Source of the DNA: Lepturacanthus savala
Taxonomy: Eukaryota > Chordata > Actinopteri > Scombriformes > Trichiuridae
Assembly (NCBI GenBank): GCA_030544235.1
Contig: CM060481.1
Location: 15,018,892 to 15,082,891, forward strand
Reading direction: 5' to 3'
Length of the DNA: 64,000 bases
This document shows positions 36,127 to 46,925 of the stretch, piece after piece (position 1 is the stretch's first letter; each line of letters starts with the position of its first letter). Both the position numbers and the translations under genes were made by a program. The notes under the pieces are model-generated. The model saw only the letters and a program-made list of their open reading frames with translations. It did no database searches and had not been told where the DNA came from.

Positions 36127-37818
36127 ATGTGTGGATGTATGCTGATATATAGTTAATCTTTATACCGGATCTTTATAGGCCTACTGGAACCTGCTGCTAA
36201 CAACCTTTTTTTTTTCCAGATTTTGGTTCTATGACATAATTTAGTCCAAAGGAAGGTTATTTAAAGAAACAGAAGCATATTTACTTTTATGCTGAGTAAA
36301 AGTACATTTAGGCAACGTCACAACAATGACTGTGTAAGTTCATCGCATGGCGCATTGTGCGAAGATCCTTTAGATAAAATCTTGGGCAAAATGAGTGCCT
36401 GATATCAATTTGAGGCATTTTGGATTGAATCAGGAGGAACCGGGCAGAAACAGCTGCCTGGTCCTGTCTGACGGTTCATAACACCGGCTCACAACTGCAA
36501 AGTTCGGAAATGAGCATGTTCGGCATGCTGTAAATCTGATTTTGATCATGCTTGCTAGCCACATTACACCACTGTGACCAAAGTTGAGTGGGACTGGAAA
36601 GGTTCCAGGTGGAGCGTATAAATAAGTGCACCATGCCTGGCGCTGGTAAAACTGTCTAAATATAGAAATGTAAACAAGGGATCAGAGGACAAAGTCTCTA
36701 ACATATCTAAGACTATAAGAAACAGATCATTGAAAAGGTGGTGGCAGCATAAAGGGGCACAGACCATCTCCTTCTATATAGTTTGGCTAGCAGAGACAGC
36801 CCAGCCACATGTTGGCCAACATCCCAGTCAACATCATGAGGTTGTCTTTGGCTGTTAGTGACTGGAAAAGACCAAAGTCAGTGCCGCTTCATGCAAAGTT
36901 TGAGCCATGCCAAAGCCTATCCACCCTGCCCCTCAAGCCCCGCTGTGTGTGAAGTAATTATTCATGCCAGTGAAGCCAGACAGACTCTGTGTTTTGTCAC
37001 TGCATGCATGGTGAAATTTCTTCAGCACTGCAGTTTCTTTCGGTACATAGATTAACAGGTGAATGTTCTTCCTATAAAAAGCGCTTCTTTTTTCTTCTTC
37101 TTTTTTTTGCATGTACAATGTCAAAATCTGTTGTCTTTTTTCCCCGTAAGAGAGTCTTGAAATAAAGCAGATGAGAAGGTTTTTATTGGATTAAAATCTA
37201 TGAGTTATATCAGACGATAAACTTGACGAGCACGTGTCAGTTTCCCCAGTCAAGGTCTGTCATCGTGTCGTGGTAGAAAAGAGAACTGATTGGAGGCGAC
37301 ATCTGCTCCCGCTGAGTTTGTAGTAGAACAAACTTCAGTTGAAATCATAGCAACTATGGCTAAAAAAGCAAAAAATAAATAAAAAAAAACTGTAAACCTG
37401 CACATTATATTTATTCTATTCTGTATCCTCAATGTATATATGTAGACAGATTGTGAGTTTGCTCTGAGCTTGACATTAAAAGTCATTCATGCAGCACAAC
37501 ATAATCAGACATCACCAACAAAACATAAGAGACTGACAACACTTGAAAAAAAAAAGGAAAGTGTGTTTTTATACAGGTAACTTCGCAGCCCCCTTAGCTC
37601 ATACTTGATGCTATAGAAGCATATTCACATACATTATTCATCTTTTCCCCTCTTATTAAAGGTTTAACCTCAACCTGACAAACTGTGAGACATGCCTTCT
37701 TGTATTAGCGGGATGACTTGCAGGATTTTAATGTGGTCCAGAAGGCAGACAACTGCTGTTAGGAATATTCATTACAGCTCAATTACTGACTTTACATTAG
37801 ATGTGCTTTCATGGAGAA

Positions 37819-37835
37819 GCAGCGCCCTCTAATGG
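37819..37835 (-). promoter_or_regulatory. CTCF-like motif
   Basis: Minus-strand CCATTAGAGGGCGCTGC fits the CTCF core pattern CCASYAGRKGGCRSY with one mismatch. It sits in the gene-free interval between fgf22 and the protease cluster, where an insulator would make sense. Occupancy cannot be judged from sequence. Confidence 0.4.
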
Positions 37836-39634
37836 TCACAACTCAGAACCGCGTTAAAACTCTTGTGTTGAACTCCGTCCCACTCTGCTGGGTATCATGA
37901 GGTACTAACCACGTAAGATCAGAACACTTTCACAGTATTCAAATGTTGCCCGAACTTGCAGGAAGCTTCAGCAATCTGATTTAGCCGAGTGAAGTGAAAG
38001 CAACCTATCAAAATGTAGTGTTTTTAGAGAAAAACTCCCTCCCCAGAAACTCTGTCCAGGGAACCGGACATAATGTATGGGTCATGGAATACACCACTGA
38101 TAAATCAAATTTATCAATGAAAAGATTTTGACAAAAGTAAAGTTTTCCAGTTTGCATTTAAGATAAAAAAAAAATAAATAAATAACAACACACAATAGGA
38201 AAGAACTATATAAGACAGGTTTTCTAACCTGGGGGGTCACCAAATCATCACGAGGGATCACATGGCCTTCTGGGTAATTAGATTGCCCTATTAGATTGTA
38301 TTGTGATAATGTTTTCTAACTCATATGTCAATTTTAAACGCAAAGTTAAAGCTTGATTCAAATTGTGGCACCATCCATTAGTAGATAGATTAGTAGGCAT
38401 ACAAAGGTTCTTTATCTAAGGAAACAATCCATTCACATTAGCTTTAAGGAAGCATAGCTGAATCCGAATTTGAATTTAAATATCCGGTTTCATAACTGTG
38501 TGCATCTTAAACTGTGGCTTTTTACTTAGATGAACAACAAAGAACATTGTGCTTGTCAGACACCAAACGTGATAAACCAGAGTTCATTTGATGTGGCAAT
38601 GTGCTATCCACAAAACTGAGAACACTATAGAACTCTTTGACTCTGGCCCTCTAATGTACAACTTACATGACAAATTGAAGCTACCAGGACACAAATGCCA
38701 CAGGAAAAGGATGATATGCACCCTAAGGTTCTCTATGTGGCCGGACTACCTTATATGTGTAAGATAGAGAGACTGTACAGAATAAAACACAATGCATATC
38801 ATCCATAAAACAGGCTAAACATGGCAAAAACAAATTGTTTCTCTGTGGGTTTGCCTGCATATGTTTAATGTGAAAGTGGTTACGTAAAAACCTACAGCAT
38901 AAGCAGTGATGCCGATATAGATTGCTGTCAAATCATTTTCAAAGAAATGTAACTAGAGCAGTTCAAGATGTTTCGTAAGTGACTGTGAGAAACCATAGGT
39001 ATGGTAAGTGTGAAAACTGAAAAATCGGCCACACGGTAAACTTCTAGGAAGTAGACTACACTCTTTTTTTAATCTCTGGTTTCACAACAATGTCTGTGAG
39101 TACATCTGCAGCTGGAAACTATGGTTTCTGTGGTTCCTTCTTTGACTTGGTTGTGTCACGTAGCTCCATACCAAAGAACATTGACGCAATACTGTTCGTT
39201 ACATATGAAGATTGTTGAGGTAAAGTTCAACTGATATGTTAAATAGTGTCCACAAAAAAAAACGCAAGAAGGTCAAACATAAAAAAAAAAAAATCAAGAG
39301 CGTGCAAAATGCAAAATGAAAAGAACAGTGAAGAAACACAGATTTGTACAAAATAATTTATATTAAAAGCATTCCAGTGACTGGATAACTATTTGTTTAA
39401 GTATTAAAACACAAGTGTTATTATTATTATTATTATTTTTAATTTATTCACTTATTTTAAACTTTTTGTACTTGCATTTGTTCGTACAGTGTTTCTTTTG
39501 TGTTTTAGTTTTCCATTGGTACTTATTTAATTCTATTTTCACTTTGCAGGGCAATAAATGTATATATGTACTGGTTATACAAAGAGAATAATGCATGTAA
39601 TGAATGTTAACCTATTGGGGGGGGGAAAGATTAT

Positions 39635-39637
<3 letters not shown>

Positions 39638-39674
<37 letters not shown>
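39638..39674. repeat. (TA)n microsatellite
   Basis: Perfect TA alternation, preceded by a nine-base G-run at 39617-39625. Confidence 0.9.
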
Positions 39675-39675
<1 letters not shown>

Positions 39676-40450
39676 CATGAATTTTCTGTTTTGCTTAATA
39701 ACCAACACCACACAATAATATCAGACCAAAAAGATTTTAAAAGTCTACATTTATATATGTGCCACTTCACACAAGAAGTCATTTGAGGAAGCAAACTGTG
39801 GTGATTCTGCCTTCCGATAACATTATTGCTTCCATGGACTTTTTATGGGTTTTGGATAGTCTGTGGTGCTGTTTTCTATTTTATGATTCTGTTGTTAATA
39901 AAATTCATACTTACTTGTGGGGATCTATCCTTTATTTTCTTGCCATGTGGGAATTATTACGGAACATTGAAATGTCTGATTAGAAAGTAATATACATTTC
40001 ACGTTTCCCACTTCATTACTGGCAGACATGTTCCATTGCGGTCAAGTGCAACTTTGAGAGATGAGTCACGTTGCTGTTCTCAAGCTGTCAGTCTTTATCT
40101 GAAGCATGGGTCTCGTAATTGTGTCAGAATACCACGGCTAAAACATGACACTCCAAACTGCAGCTTCTATTACTCATCTAGTTTTCAAAAGGCCACCACA
40201 GCCCAAACCTCAGAAAATGGCAATTGTAAGTAGTAGCAGTGAGAAGAGAAGACCCAGAAAAGTAAAAATGGTAAATGAAATCAAAGGAAGAAGTGCACAC
40301 ATGTATTAATGTGCTTAAAGCTACCAGGGGGAAGCAGAGCCACAAGCACTATATATTTACTGTGATTATATATGCACTTATGAAGTTACAAAGAAGCTGC
40401 AGCTGAAGAGGTAGATGCAAACCACAGGGTCTCTGACTCAAACTACTCTA

Positions 40451-40456
40451 TATAAA
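40451..40456 (+). promoter_or_regulatory. TATA box of serine protease 1
   Basis: TATAAA within CTATATAAAGG, 60 bases before the start codon. It predicts transcription starting near 40480 and a 5' leader of about 30 bases, as is usual for granule protease genes. Confidence 0.65.
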
Positions 40457-40510
40457 GGTCTACTTAACACCCCTCCAACACCACAGGTTGTTTCTGCAGC
40501 CGGAACGATA

Positions 40511-41768
40511 ATGCATGGTCTACACACATTTTTGCTGTTTCATCTTCTGTCATGTCTAGGACAAAAGAGTAAGCTGCTAAATGCTAACTCCAATTGTTAT
40601 TTTCCAGAGTACAAATGGGACATTAACTCATGTTTTTTTTGTTGTTGTTTTTGCAGCACTGGGGAGTGAAATCATTCATGGAAAAAAAGTTCCGGAGAAC
40701 TTAATGCTGTACATGGCCTCGGTGCAGAACAACAACGGTCATGTATGTGGAGGATTCCTTATCAGTGAGGACTTTGTAGTGACTGCAGCCCACTGCAATG
40801 ATATGTAAGTTATCTTTTATTCTTCACTATTAAAAATCATATCAAAAGTTCAGTTTTATATATTTTTCAGCACAACTTGAGAAAAAGATTACTGAAAATG
40901 TCTTAATGACTCATTTAGGACACCTACCAGCGTTGTTCTCGGCACCCATAATCTCAAGAAGGTTAATGACAAGATGAGATACAATGTACAGCGATGCATA
41001 CATCCATCTTACAAGGACGTCCAAACTGGTAATGACATCATGCTCCTCAAAGTAAGTAGAACATTTAATAAACTGTCTCAGGTAAAAATCATGCATTTTT
41101 ACCATAAAATAAAGTATGAACAGTTCAATTTGAATTGAAAGTTAAAAAATAGCAAATTTGGGGGTTTTTTTGGGGGTGCCAAAAACTTTGTCTTCACCTT
41201 TTGCATTATCTGATTTTGTGTCTCCAGCTGTCTAGAAAAGCTCCACTGGACAACAGAGTACAACCGATTAAACTTCCGAAGACTGAGATTAAATGGAAAA
41301 ATGTGAAAAAAAAGTGTCGCGTAGCTGGATGGGGTCGCAACCAAACTGATGGTAAAACTGGTGATGTGCTGCAGGTGGTGGACGTGTCTACCATTAACAT
41401 GAAGGTCTGTAAGGAGGAATGGGGTGAAATGAGAGTCCCGCTTCCTGATAATGTTACTTGCGCAGGTGGATATGGCACGAACAAAGGATTCTGTCAGGTA
41501 TATTTCAGTCATTTTATAGAAAATGCCAACCAGTTTGACTTAATAATAGTACAAATAACTGTAGTTACATAATGACCAAACATATTATGATACTTCTTCC
41601 TCTCAGGGTGATTCTGGTGGTCCTCTGGTGTGCGGCGGGGAGGCAGTTGGTGTTGTGTCCTTCAACTACAGGAAGAACTGCAGTTACCCGAATTTACCCA
41701 ACATCTATACTGACATATCAAAATACCTTCACTGGATCAGAAGGATTCTCAAACAGAAGAAATGTTAA
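40511..41768 (+). CDS. Granzyme/mast-cell-protease-like serine protease 1 (S1 family)
   Basis: Five exons, 40511-40568, 40657-40804, 40919-41051, 41228-41497 and 41607-41768, intron phases 1-2-0-0 as in granzymes, encode 256 residues. A signal peptide (MHGLHTFLLFHLLSCLG) is followed by a short propeptide ending in Glu (LGSE); the mature enzyme starts at IIHG (25). The triad is intact: His65 (TAAHC), Asp108 (GNDIMLLK), Ser206 (GDSGG). The S1 determinants are Gly200-Phe201-Cys202-Gln203 (chymotrypsin 189-192) and SFN for 214-216, so neither trypsin- nor granzyme B-like; Phe at 190 should shrink the pocket. Ten cysteines give the four standard disulfides plus an extra pair, Cys95 and the C-terminal Cys256. 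Sequons at NVT and NCS. It is expected to be a secreted or granule-stored leukocyte protease. A tandem duplicate lies 2.7 kb downstream. Substrate unknown. Confidence 0.88.
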
Positions 41769-41873
41769 ACGTGCTGTAACAATTTCAGTATATGTGTTTT
41801 GTGGAGGGTTTGTTGTGATCATGTTGCTCTATCTGTACCTGTTTTGTTTTGTTTTTTTTATCTGGAATGCAAA

Positions 41874-41879
41874 ATTAAA
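41874..41879 (+). terminator. Candidate poly(A) signal of serine protease 1
   Basis: ATTAAA about 106 bases after the stop codon, a common variant of the hexamer. It gives a short 3' end like that of the downstream paralogue. Confidence 0.4.
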
Positions 41880-42002
41880 CTTCACCTTTTAAATTTGAAA
41901 TATTGTATTTTCGTTTTCTATGGTTCCATATCCATTCAGCAAAATACAAAAATGGTAGTTGACATTTGTCATAGAATATATACTATATAAACATAACATG
42001 TA

Positions 42003-42507
42003 CAGTACAGGCCAAAAGTTTGGACACACCTTCTCATTCAATGTGTTTTCTTTATTTTTATGACTATTTACATTGTAGATTCTCACTGAAGCATCAAAAC
42101 TAGGAATGAACACATGTTTATGGTGTTATGTAATTAACAAAAAAGGTGAAATAACTGAAAACATTCTTTATATTTTAGTTACTTCAAAATAGCCACCCTT
42201 TGCTCTGATTACTGCTTTGCACACTCTTGGCATTCTCTTGATGAACTACCATTTCAGGTAGTCACCTGAAATGGTTTGCACTTCATAGTTGTGCCTTATC
42301 AGGGTTAATTAGTGGGATTTGTTGCTTTATCAATCAGAGCCAAGGGTGGCTTTTTGGAAGAAACTAGAATATAAAACATGTTTTCAGTTATTTTTTGTTA
42401 AGTATATAACTCCACATGTGTTCATTCATAGTTTTGTTGCCTTCAGTGAGAATCTACAATGTAAATAGTCATGAAAATAATGAAAACCCATTGATTGGTC
42501 TGTACTC
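42003..42507. mobile_element. Tc1/mariner-type MITE with very long inverted repeats
   Basis: Starts CAGTACAGGCCAAAAGTTTG after a TA at 42001 and ends before a TA at 42508. The first and last roughly 190 bases are inverted copies: TGACTATTTACATTGTAGAT on the left is mirrored by ATCTACAATGTAAATAGTCA on the right. The single-stranded form would fold into a long hairpin. TA target duplication and termini are those of Tc1-like elements. No transposase. Confidence 0.85.
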
Positions 42508-43084
42508 TATAAATACTCACTATTTGACTAAAAGGCATCTCTTTCCTGTCATATTTTCTGACTAATAATGTAACAGATTAAACGCAATCTGTAACTGGTC
42601 AGTTACGCCCTGTGTCACACTGTTGAGACGCCACAACCACAAACAAACATACCATAAGTGAGCTACATATCATAGTTTGCACATTACCACAGACAGGATG
42701 GAGTAATTGTTTCTTTAGAACAAGTGGTCTTGCTGAGAGCTTCAGCTCAGCCTCAACACACTGACTGCACTGTGATATAATAAATAATCTCTATTCACAC
42801 ATTATTCTAAAAAAAAACTAAATCCAAAATAGCCTCATTGATCCTGAGATGCTGTAAATGTTGTTATTCAGTCTGTAATGTAGCTGTAAATCTGTAAATC
42901 TAAACTTATGTATTGTAATAAAATGCAACATAATTTAATATAGATACATAAAGTGCCAACAACATCTATTATATTTCATCTGTGACAAACATTTATCTCT
43001 CAAAAGGGATCATATTATTAATCAAAGTGCTGACAGACAGGCATTAGAGTCAGCCATAAATCACCAAAGAGATGCACAGATCTG

Positions 43085-43188
43085 TTTATCATCATCATCA
43101 ATCTTTATTTATAAAGCACTTTTCATACACAACATGTAGCACAAAGTGCTTTACATGTTAAAAGCACCCCTGTCTCTCACAGACACAT

Positions 43189-43265
<77 letters not shown>

Positions 43266-44110
43266 GTCTGAGTACAGAGAAACCAGGTCAGATAACGCCA
43301 GCGTCTGTGCGAGGAAACAGCCACAGCCACAAAGCTAGAGCTTTGGTTTGAAGAGACATAGCAGCCCCGTGGGATAAAATTATGAATACATTTTACAATA
43401 TAATCATATAGGAGCTTTAAAGGATAAAATTAACACACATAAACATATAAAAACATTTAACACAAAACCCAAATAAAAGTATGGATTACACATGGGATAA
43501 AAGCCAGAAGAAATATGACTATAAATAAATAATAAAATAAAATAGAATAAGATAAAATGAATAAAAAGTATATTAGGAACATAAATTAAATAAATTAACA
43601 TTCTCTGCGGCTCTCAGGTCCTCCAGCAGGCTGTTCCACAATTGGGGGCCATAAAACTGGAAGGATGCCCTACTGTATGTTTGTGTTTTTATTCTGGGAA
43701 TAGATAAAAGGCCTTAAATTTAAAAAAAACCATTAAAAGAGAAATCTTAAAATTGATTGTGAAACACAGAGGGAACTTGTGGTGTTTCTTTTAGGAAGAG
43801 CAGAAAGCGGGCCATTGCAATAATCAAAACAACTGTAGATAAAATCATGCATCAGCATCTCTGCGTTTACCAGACAGAGAAATGGGCGTATATATACTTT
43901 AAATGATAAGATCCTGTTTTTGTAACAGGTTTAATGTGTGGAATAAAACTGAGCTCAGATTGAAATGTGACACCTGGATTTTTTTTACTTGATTGGATGG
44001 GTTTAAAGACAATGTTTGCAGTTTTTATAACAGTTTCACTCTCTGGGCATCAGGGCTAATGATTAAAATTTCAGTTTTGTCCTGGTTGAGCTGTAGGAAG
44101 GTAGGAAGCA
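43085..44110. repeat. Interspersed repeat, probably retroelement-derived, containing a (CA)n tract
   Basis: CAATCTTTATTTATAAAGCA and AAAGTGCTTTACATGTTAAA near 43.1 kb, GGCTGTTCCACAATTGGGGG near 43.63 kb and GCGGGCCATTGCAATAATCA near 43.81 kb are phrases of a widespread non-coding fish repeat I recognise by memory. The frame structure is destroyed. The perfect CA tract at 43190-43263 interrupts it. The class and exact limits are uncertain. Confidence 0.5.
43190..43263. repeat. (CA)n microsatellite
   Basis: About 37 uninterrupted CA units inside the surrounding interspersed repeat. Confidence 0.95.
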
Positions 44111-44400
44111 TACATAAATACAAAAAAAAGAAAAAAACATTGTATTTTCTTCATGTTCATCAGATCTTGTTCTCACTGAACACTGAACTTTAACAGATAT
44201 CACCTAGTAAATAATAATAAAAAAAATAATTAATATGCTTTTGGAAATTAACTCTTTGTTGTTTAAATTCATTTTGAATCAAATGAAAGAGGAAGGAAAT
44301 GCATTAAGGTAAGAGACTGCAATTTGCAATTGCTAAATCATGTGGCAAGATGTCAAGATAACATCGATGGTAATCACATCACCCAAGTAAACATCTGGTG

Positions 44401-44408
44401 TATAAAAA
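44401..44408 (+). promoter_or_regulatory. TATA box of serine protease 2
   Basis: TATAAAAA, 46 bases upstream of the start codon, followed by a G-rich stretch. Comparable in position to the TATA box of the upstream paralogue. Confidence 0.65.
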
Positions 44409-44446
44409 GGGGTCGGCCCCCAAGACAAGTTGCATTCGATGCGACA

Positions 44447-45601
44447 ATGATTCTAAGCATGATTCTGCTTTTTCATGTTTTAACATGTCTCGGACAAAAT
44501 GGTAAGTTGGGACAATCTTTTCTAAAGTGTTCACTTTGTGTGTTAACTTATTCTAATGACATCTCATTTTCTCCATTTATGTATTTAGCGCTTGGGAGTG
44601 AAATCATACATGGAGAAAATGCCCCAGAGAACTCCCTGCTGTACATGGCTTCGGTACAGAACAGCAGAGGTCATCTCTGTGGAGGATTCCTCATCAGTGA
44701 AGACTTTGTAATCACAGCCGCGCACTGTGACATGTGAGATGCAGTTGCGGTCTTTATCTGTGTAAAGATTGATTCAAATAGTTCCTTGCTGTGTTTTGTT
44801 GTTGACAACCCAACAATTCTATTTTCCAGGAATCCTACAAGCGTTGTTCTTGGCACCCACAATCTCAAAAAGGCTGATCGCACAGTGAGATCCATTGTGA
44901 AGAAATGCAAACATCCAACTTACGAGAATGTCGGGACAGGGAACGACCTTATGCTCCTCAAAGTAAGCAGCTTTTCATCCAGTTTTGAGTGACATGCTGC
45001 ATTTCCTCAAGCACTTGCATATCGGAAGTCTGATAAAGACTAAGGTCACGTTCCGACAGATCAATTCGCTTTCTGATTTTGTGCGTCTCCAGCTGTCTAG
45101 GGGAGTTCAACTGGGGAAAAACATACAAACAATTCAACTTCCACAGTCTGAAATCAGCATGAAAGACAACGAAAAGTGTGGCGTGGCTGGATGGGGCTAC
45201 ACTAGAACCGGCGGCCACATTGTTGACAAGCTGAGAGAGGTGGACGTGTCGATCATTAACCTCCAAGTCTGCAAGGACAGGTGGAACGGTCTTCCTGGAA
45301 ATGTTATCTGTGCTGGCGGATATCACACAAACAAAGGATTCTGTCAGGTGCGTTTTCTGTCACTAACTGAACTTAAAATCATACAAACGTCTGTTAATTA
45401 AATGATGGCCAAACAAGCTACGACACTTCTTCCTAACAGGGTGATTCCGGTGGTCCGCTGGTGTGCAACGGGATGGCAGTCGGTGTTGTGTCTTTCAACA
45501 ACAAATATCAATGCACCTACCCGGATATACCCAACGTCTATACAGACATATCCAAATACCTTCCCTGGATCAATACAATTCTCAAGGAAAAGAATTGTTA
45601 A
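44447..45601 (+). CDS. Granzyme/mast-cell-protease-like serine protease 2 (S1 family)
   Basis: Exons 44447-44501, 44589-44733, 44830-44962, 45093-45347 and 45440-45601, phases 1-2-0-0, encode 249 residues. It is a close tandem paralogue of the gene at 40.5 kb: the same signal/propeptide (CLGQ..LGSE), IIHG mature start (24), and similar sequence even in intron 3 next to exon 4. His64, Asp106 and Ser199 are present. S1 residues are Gly193-Phe194-Cys195-Gln196 and SFN. It shares the extra cysteine pair (Cys93 and C-terminal Cys249). Differences from paralogue 1: a five-residue shorter exon 4, loss of the NVT and NCS sequons, and acidic/basic swaps on the surface. The ATG at 44447 was preferred over 44459 because it aligns with the paralogue. 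Likely a leukocyte granule protease; substrate unknown. Confidence 0.88.
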
Positions 45602-45757
45602 TTAAAACTAAAGATCATTTTTACTTTGCTTAAGCTTTGCTTTTAAAGGTGCAGCTGTGTCTAACTACTTGCTCTTCAACAGAATGCAACATTATTTCAT
45701 GATGTTTCGCTTCCACATGCTTTTATTGAAATAGGAGATGTTTTCTATCAGATCCTA

Positions 45758-45763
45758 AATAAA
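45758..45763 (+). terminator. Candidate poly(A) signal of serine protease 2
   Basis: AATAAA 157 bases after the stop codon, in an AT-rich tail. Confidence 0.5.
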
Positions 45764-46071
45764 ACTGTATTTCAGAGGCCATATTTCATGTCCTTATTTC
45801 AGCAAGATAACTAGAAAACGTGCAAATGTGTAGATTTGATATAGATTGTGTAACTTCTGACTTAATAACACAGTCTTCAGTCATAAATCAAGGCTACAAT
45901 CAGTGCTATGAGTTTAGTACTTAAGTAAAAGTACCAATACCCTGCAAAATATTTACTCAGGTAAAAGGAGAAGTACTACATCAAGAATCTTACTTAAGTA
46001 GAAGTACAAAGTACTTATGTCACCAATGTCACTGCTCAGTGCTCACAAGCAATATATGTGTATATATATTG

Positions 46072-46075
<4 letters not shown>

Positions 46076-46133
<58 letters not shown>
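46076..46133. repeat. (AT)n microsatellite
   Basis: Uninterrupted AT tract directly before a 52 bp palindrome. Confidence 0.9.
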
Positions 46134-46135
<2 letters not shown>

Positions 46136-46136
46136 C

Positions 46137-46188
46137 ATTTTAAGTAAGACATATATATATATATATATATATATGTCTTACTTAAAAT
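46137..46188. repeat. Perfect 52 bp palindrome
   Basis: ATTTTAAGTAAGAC at the left is exactly complementary to GTCTTACTTAAAAT at the right, with an AT core between them that is itself self-complementary. The whole is a perfect inverted repeat with no loop. Confidence 0.9.
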
Positions 46189-46759
46189 TATTTACTAATT
46201 TACCATTAACACATGATATATTTGTTGTAAATTATTTTGCGTATCTCTATCAATTTCTGAAATGTAAGGAGTAGAAAGTACAGATAATTGCCACAAAATG
46301 TAATGGAGTAAAATGAAAAGTATGCACTATATATATATTTTTTCCTTAAGTAAAGTACTAACAGTAGTTAGTAAACTTACTAAAAAATAGTTAATTACAG
46401 TAACAAAGTAAAAAAATACTTTGTTACATTCCACTACTGCACATAAAATTGTATTAATCATATCCTTTATGTTTGATTGATTGAACATTTACTGAAAATA
46501 CATGAACATGATATAAAAATACCAGGAGGTATCATATATATGTCAGAACGATAAGTGCATTAAAGCCTGAGAGCTCATTGTGGTCCATTGTGTGTATGTA
46601 TGTGTTCAGCTGTTAATAATTGAATGAGAATATGAACACAGTCACTATAAACTGTGTCTAGTCGAGTCATAATCCATCTGGCACATGCTCTCTTAATCAC
46701 ACTTAGTATCCTAACAATGCATGAACGGCTATAACAAAACAAGATTAGATAAGGTAATA

Positions 46760-46925
46760 AAAACCTCGAGCATCTCAACTGATTAGAGGCGATCGACTTC
46801 AGGTTTGCGGCTGACATGTTCCACATAACTGCTGCTGAATATAAAAATGAATCCTTTCCCGTGCAGCTTTTCAATCTGCATGGCACAAAATGGGTGGAGC
46901 TCCCTCTAGTGGGATAACTGTGAAC
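46760..46925 (-). mobile_element. Relic of a LINE ORF2 C-terminal tail
   Basis: The minus-strand frame contains HSYPTRGSS, then GKDSFLYSAAVMWN and NLKSI. This is the layout (TR-S near the start, GK-SF-Y-A...WN, then -I) found at the end of reverse-transcriptase ORFs in non-LTR retrotransposons, recognised from family knowledge. Only about 55 residues remain and no RT core is nearby, so it is a 5'-truncated dead copy. Confidence 0.55.

Larger units (their letters stand above)
31970..40440. other. Gene-free interval between fgf22 and the protease cluster
   Basis: About 8.5 kb without a supportable gene. Frames are short and lack domains. Contents seen: an hAT-type element at 34.5 kb, an AT-rich interspersed repeat at 35.9 kb, a CTCF-like motif at 37.8 kb and a TA microsatellite at 39.6 kb. 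In human, RNF126 and FSTL3 lie between FGF22 and PRSS57; nothing resembling them is visible here. Confidence 0.55.
45901..46439. mobile_element. hAT-like element copy carrying AT microsatellites
   Basis: Near the left end CTTAAGTAAAAGTACCAATA and at the right end CATTCCACTACTG (complement CAGTAGTGGAATG) match the same family as the element at 34.5 kb. The middle has expanded into AT repeats (46076-46133) and a perfect palindrome (46137-46188). No clean 8 bp duplication was found, so the copy is older or its ends are eroded. Confidence 0.6.

Noticed and set aside
41572..41892. Frame overlapping the last exon of serine protease 1
   Set aside because: It reads the true exon in the wrong frame; the correct frame gives GDSGGPLVC and stops at 41768.
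43190..43263. Possible CRISPR-like or satellite array
   Set aside because: Simple CA dinucleotide repeat with no spacers; vertebrate sequence.
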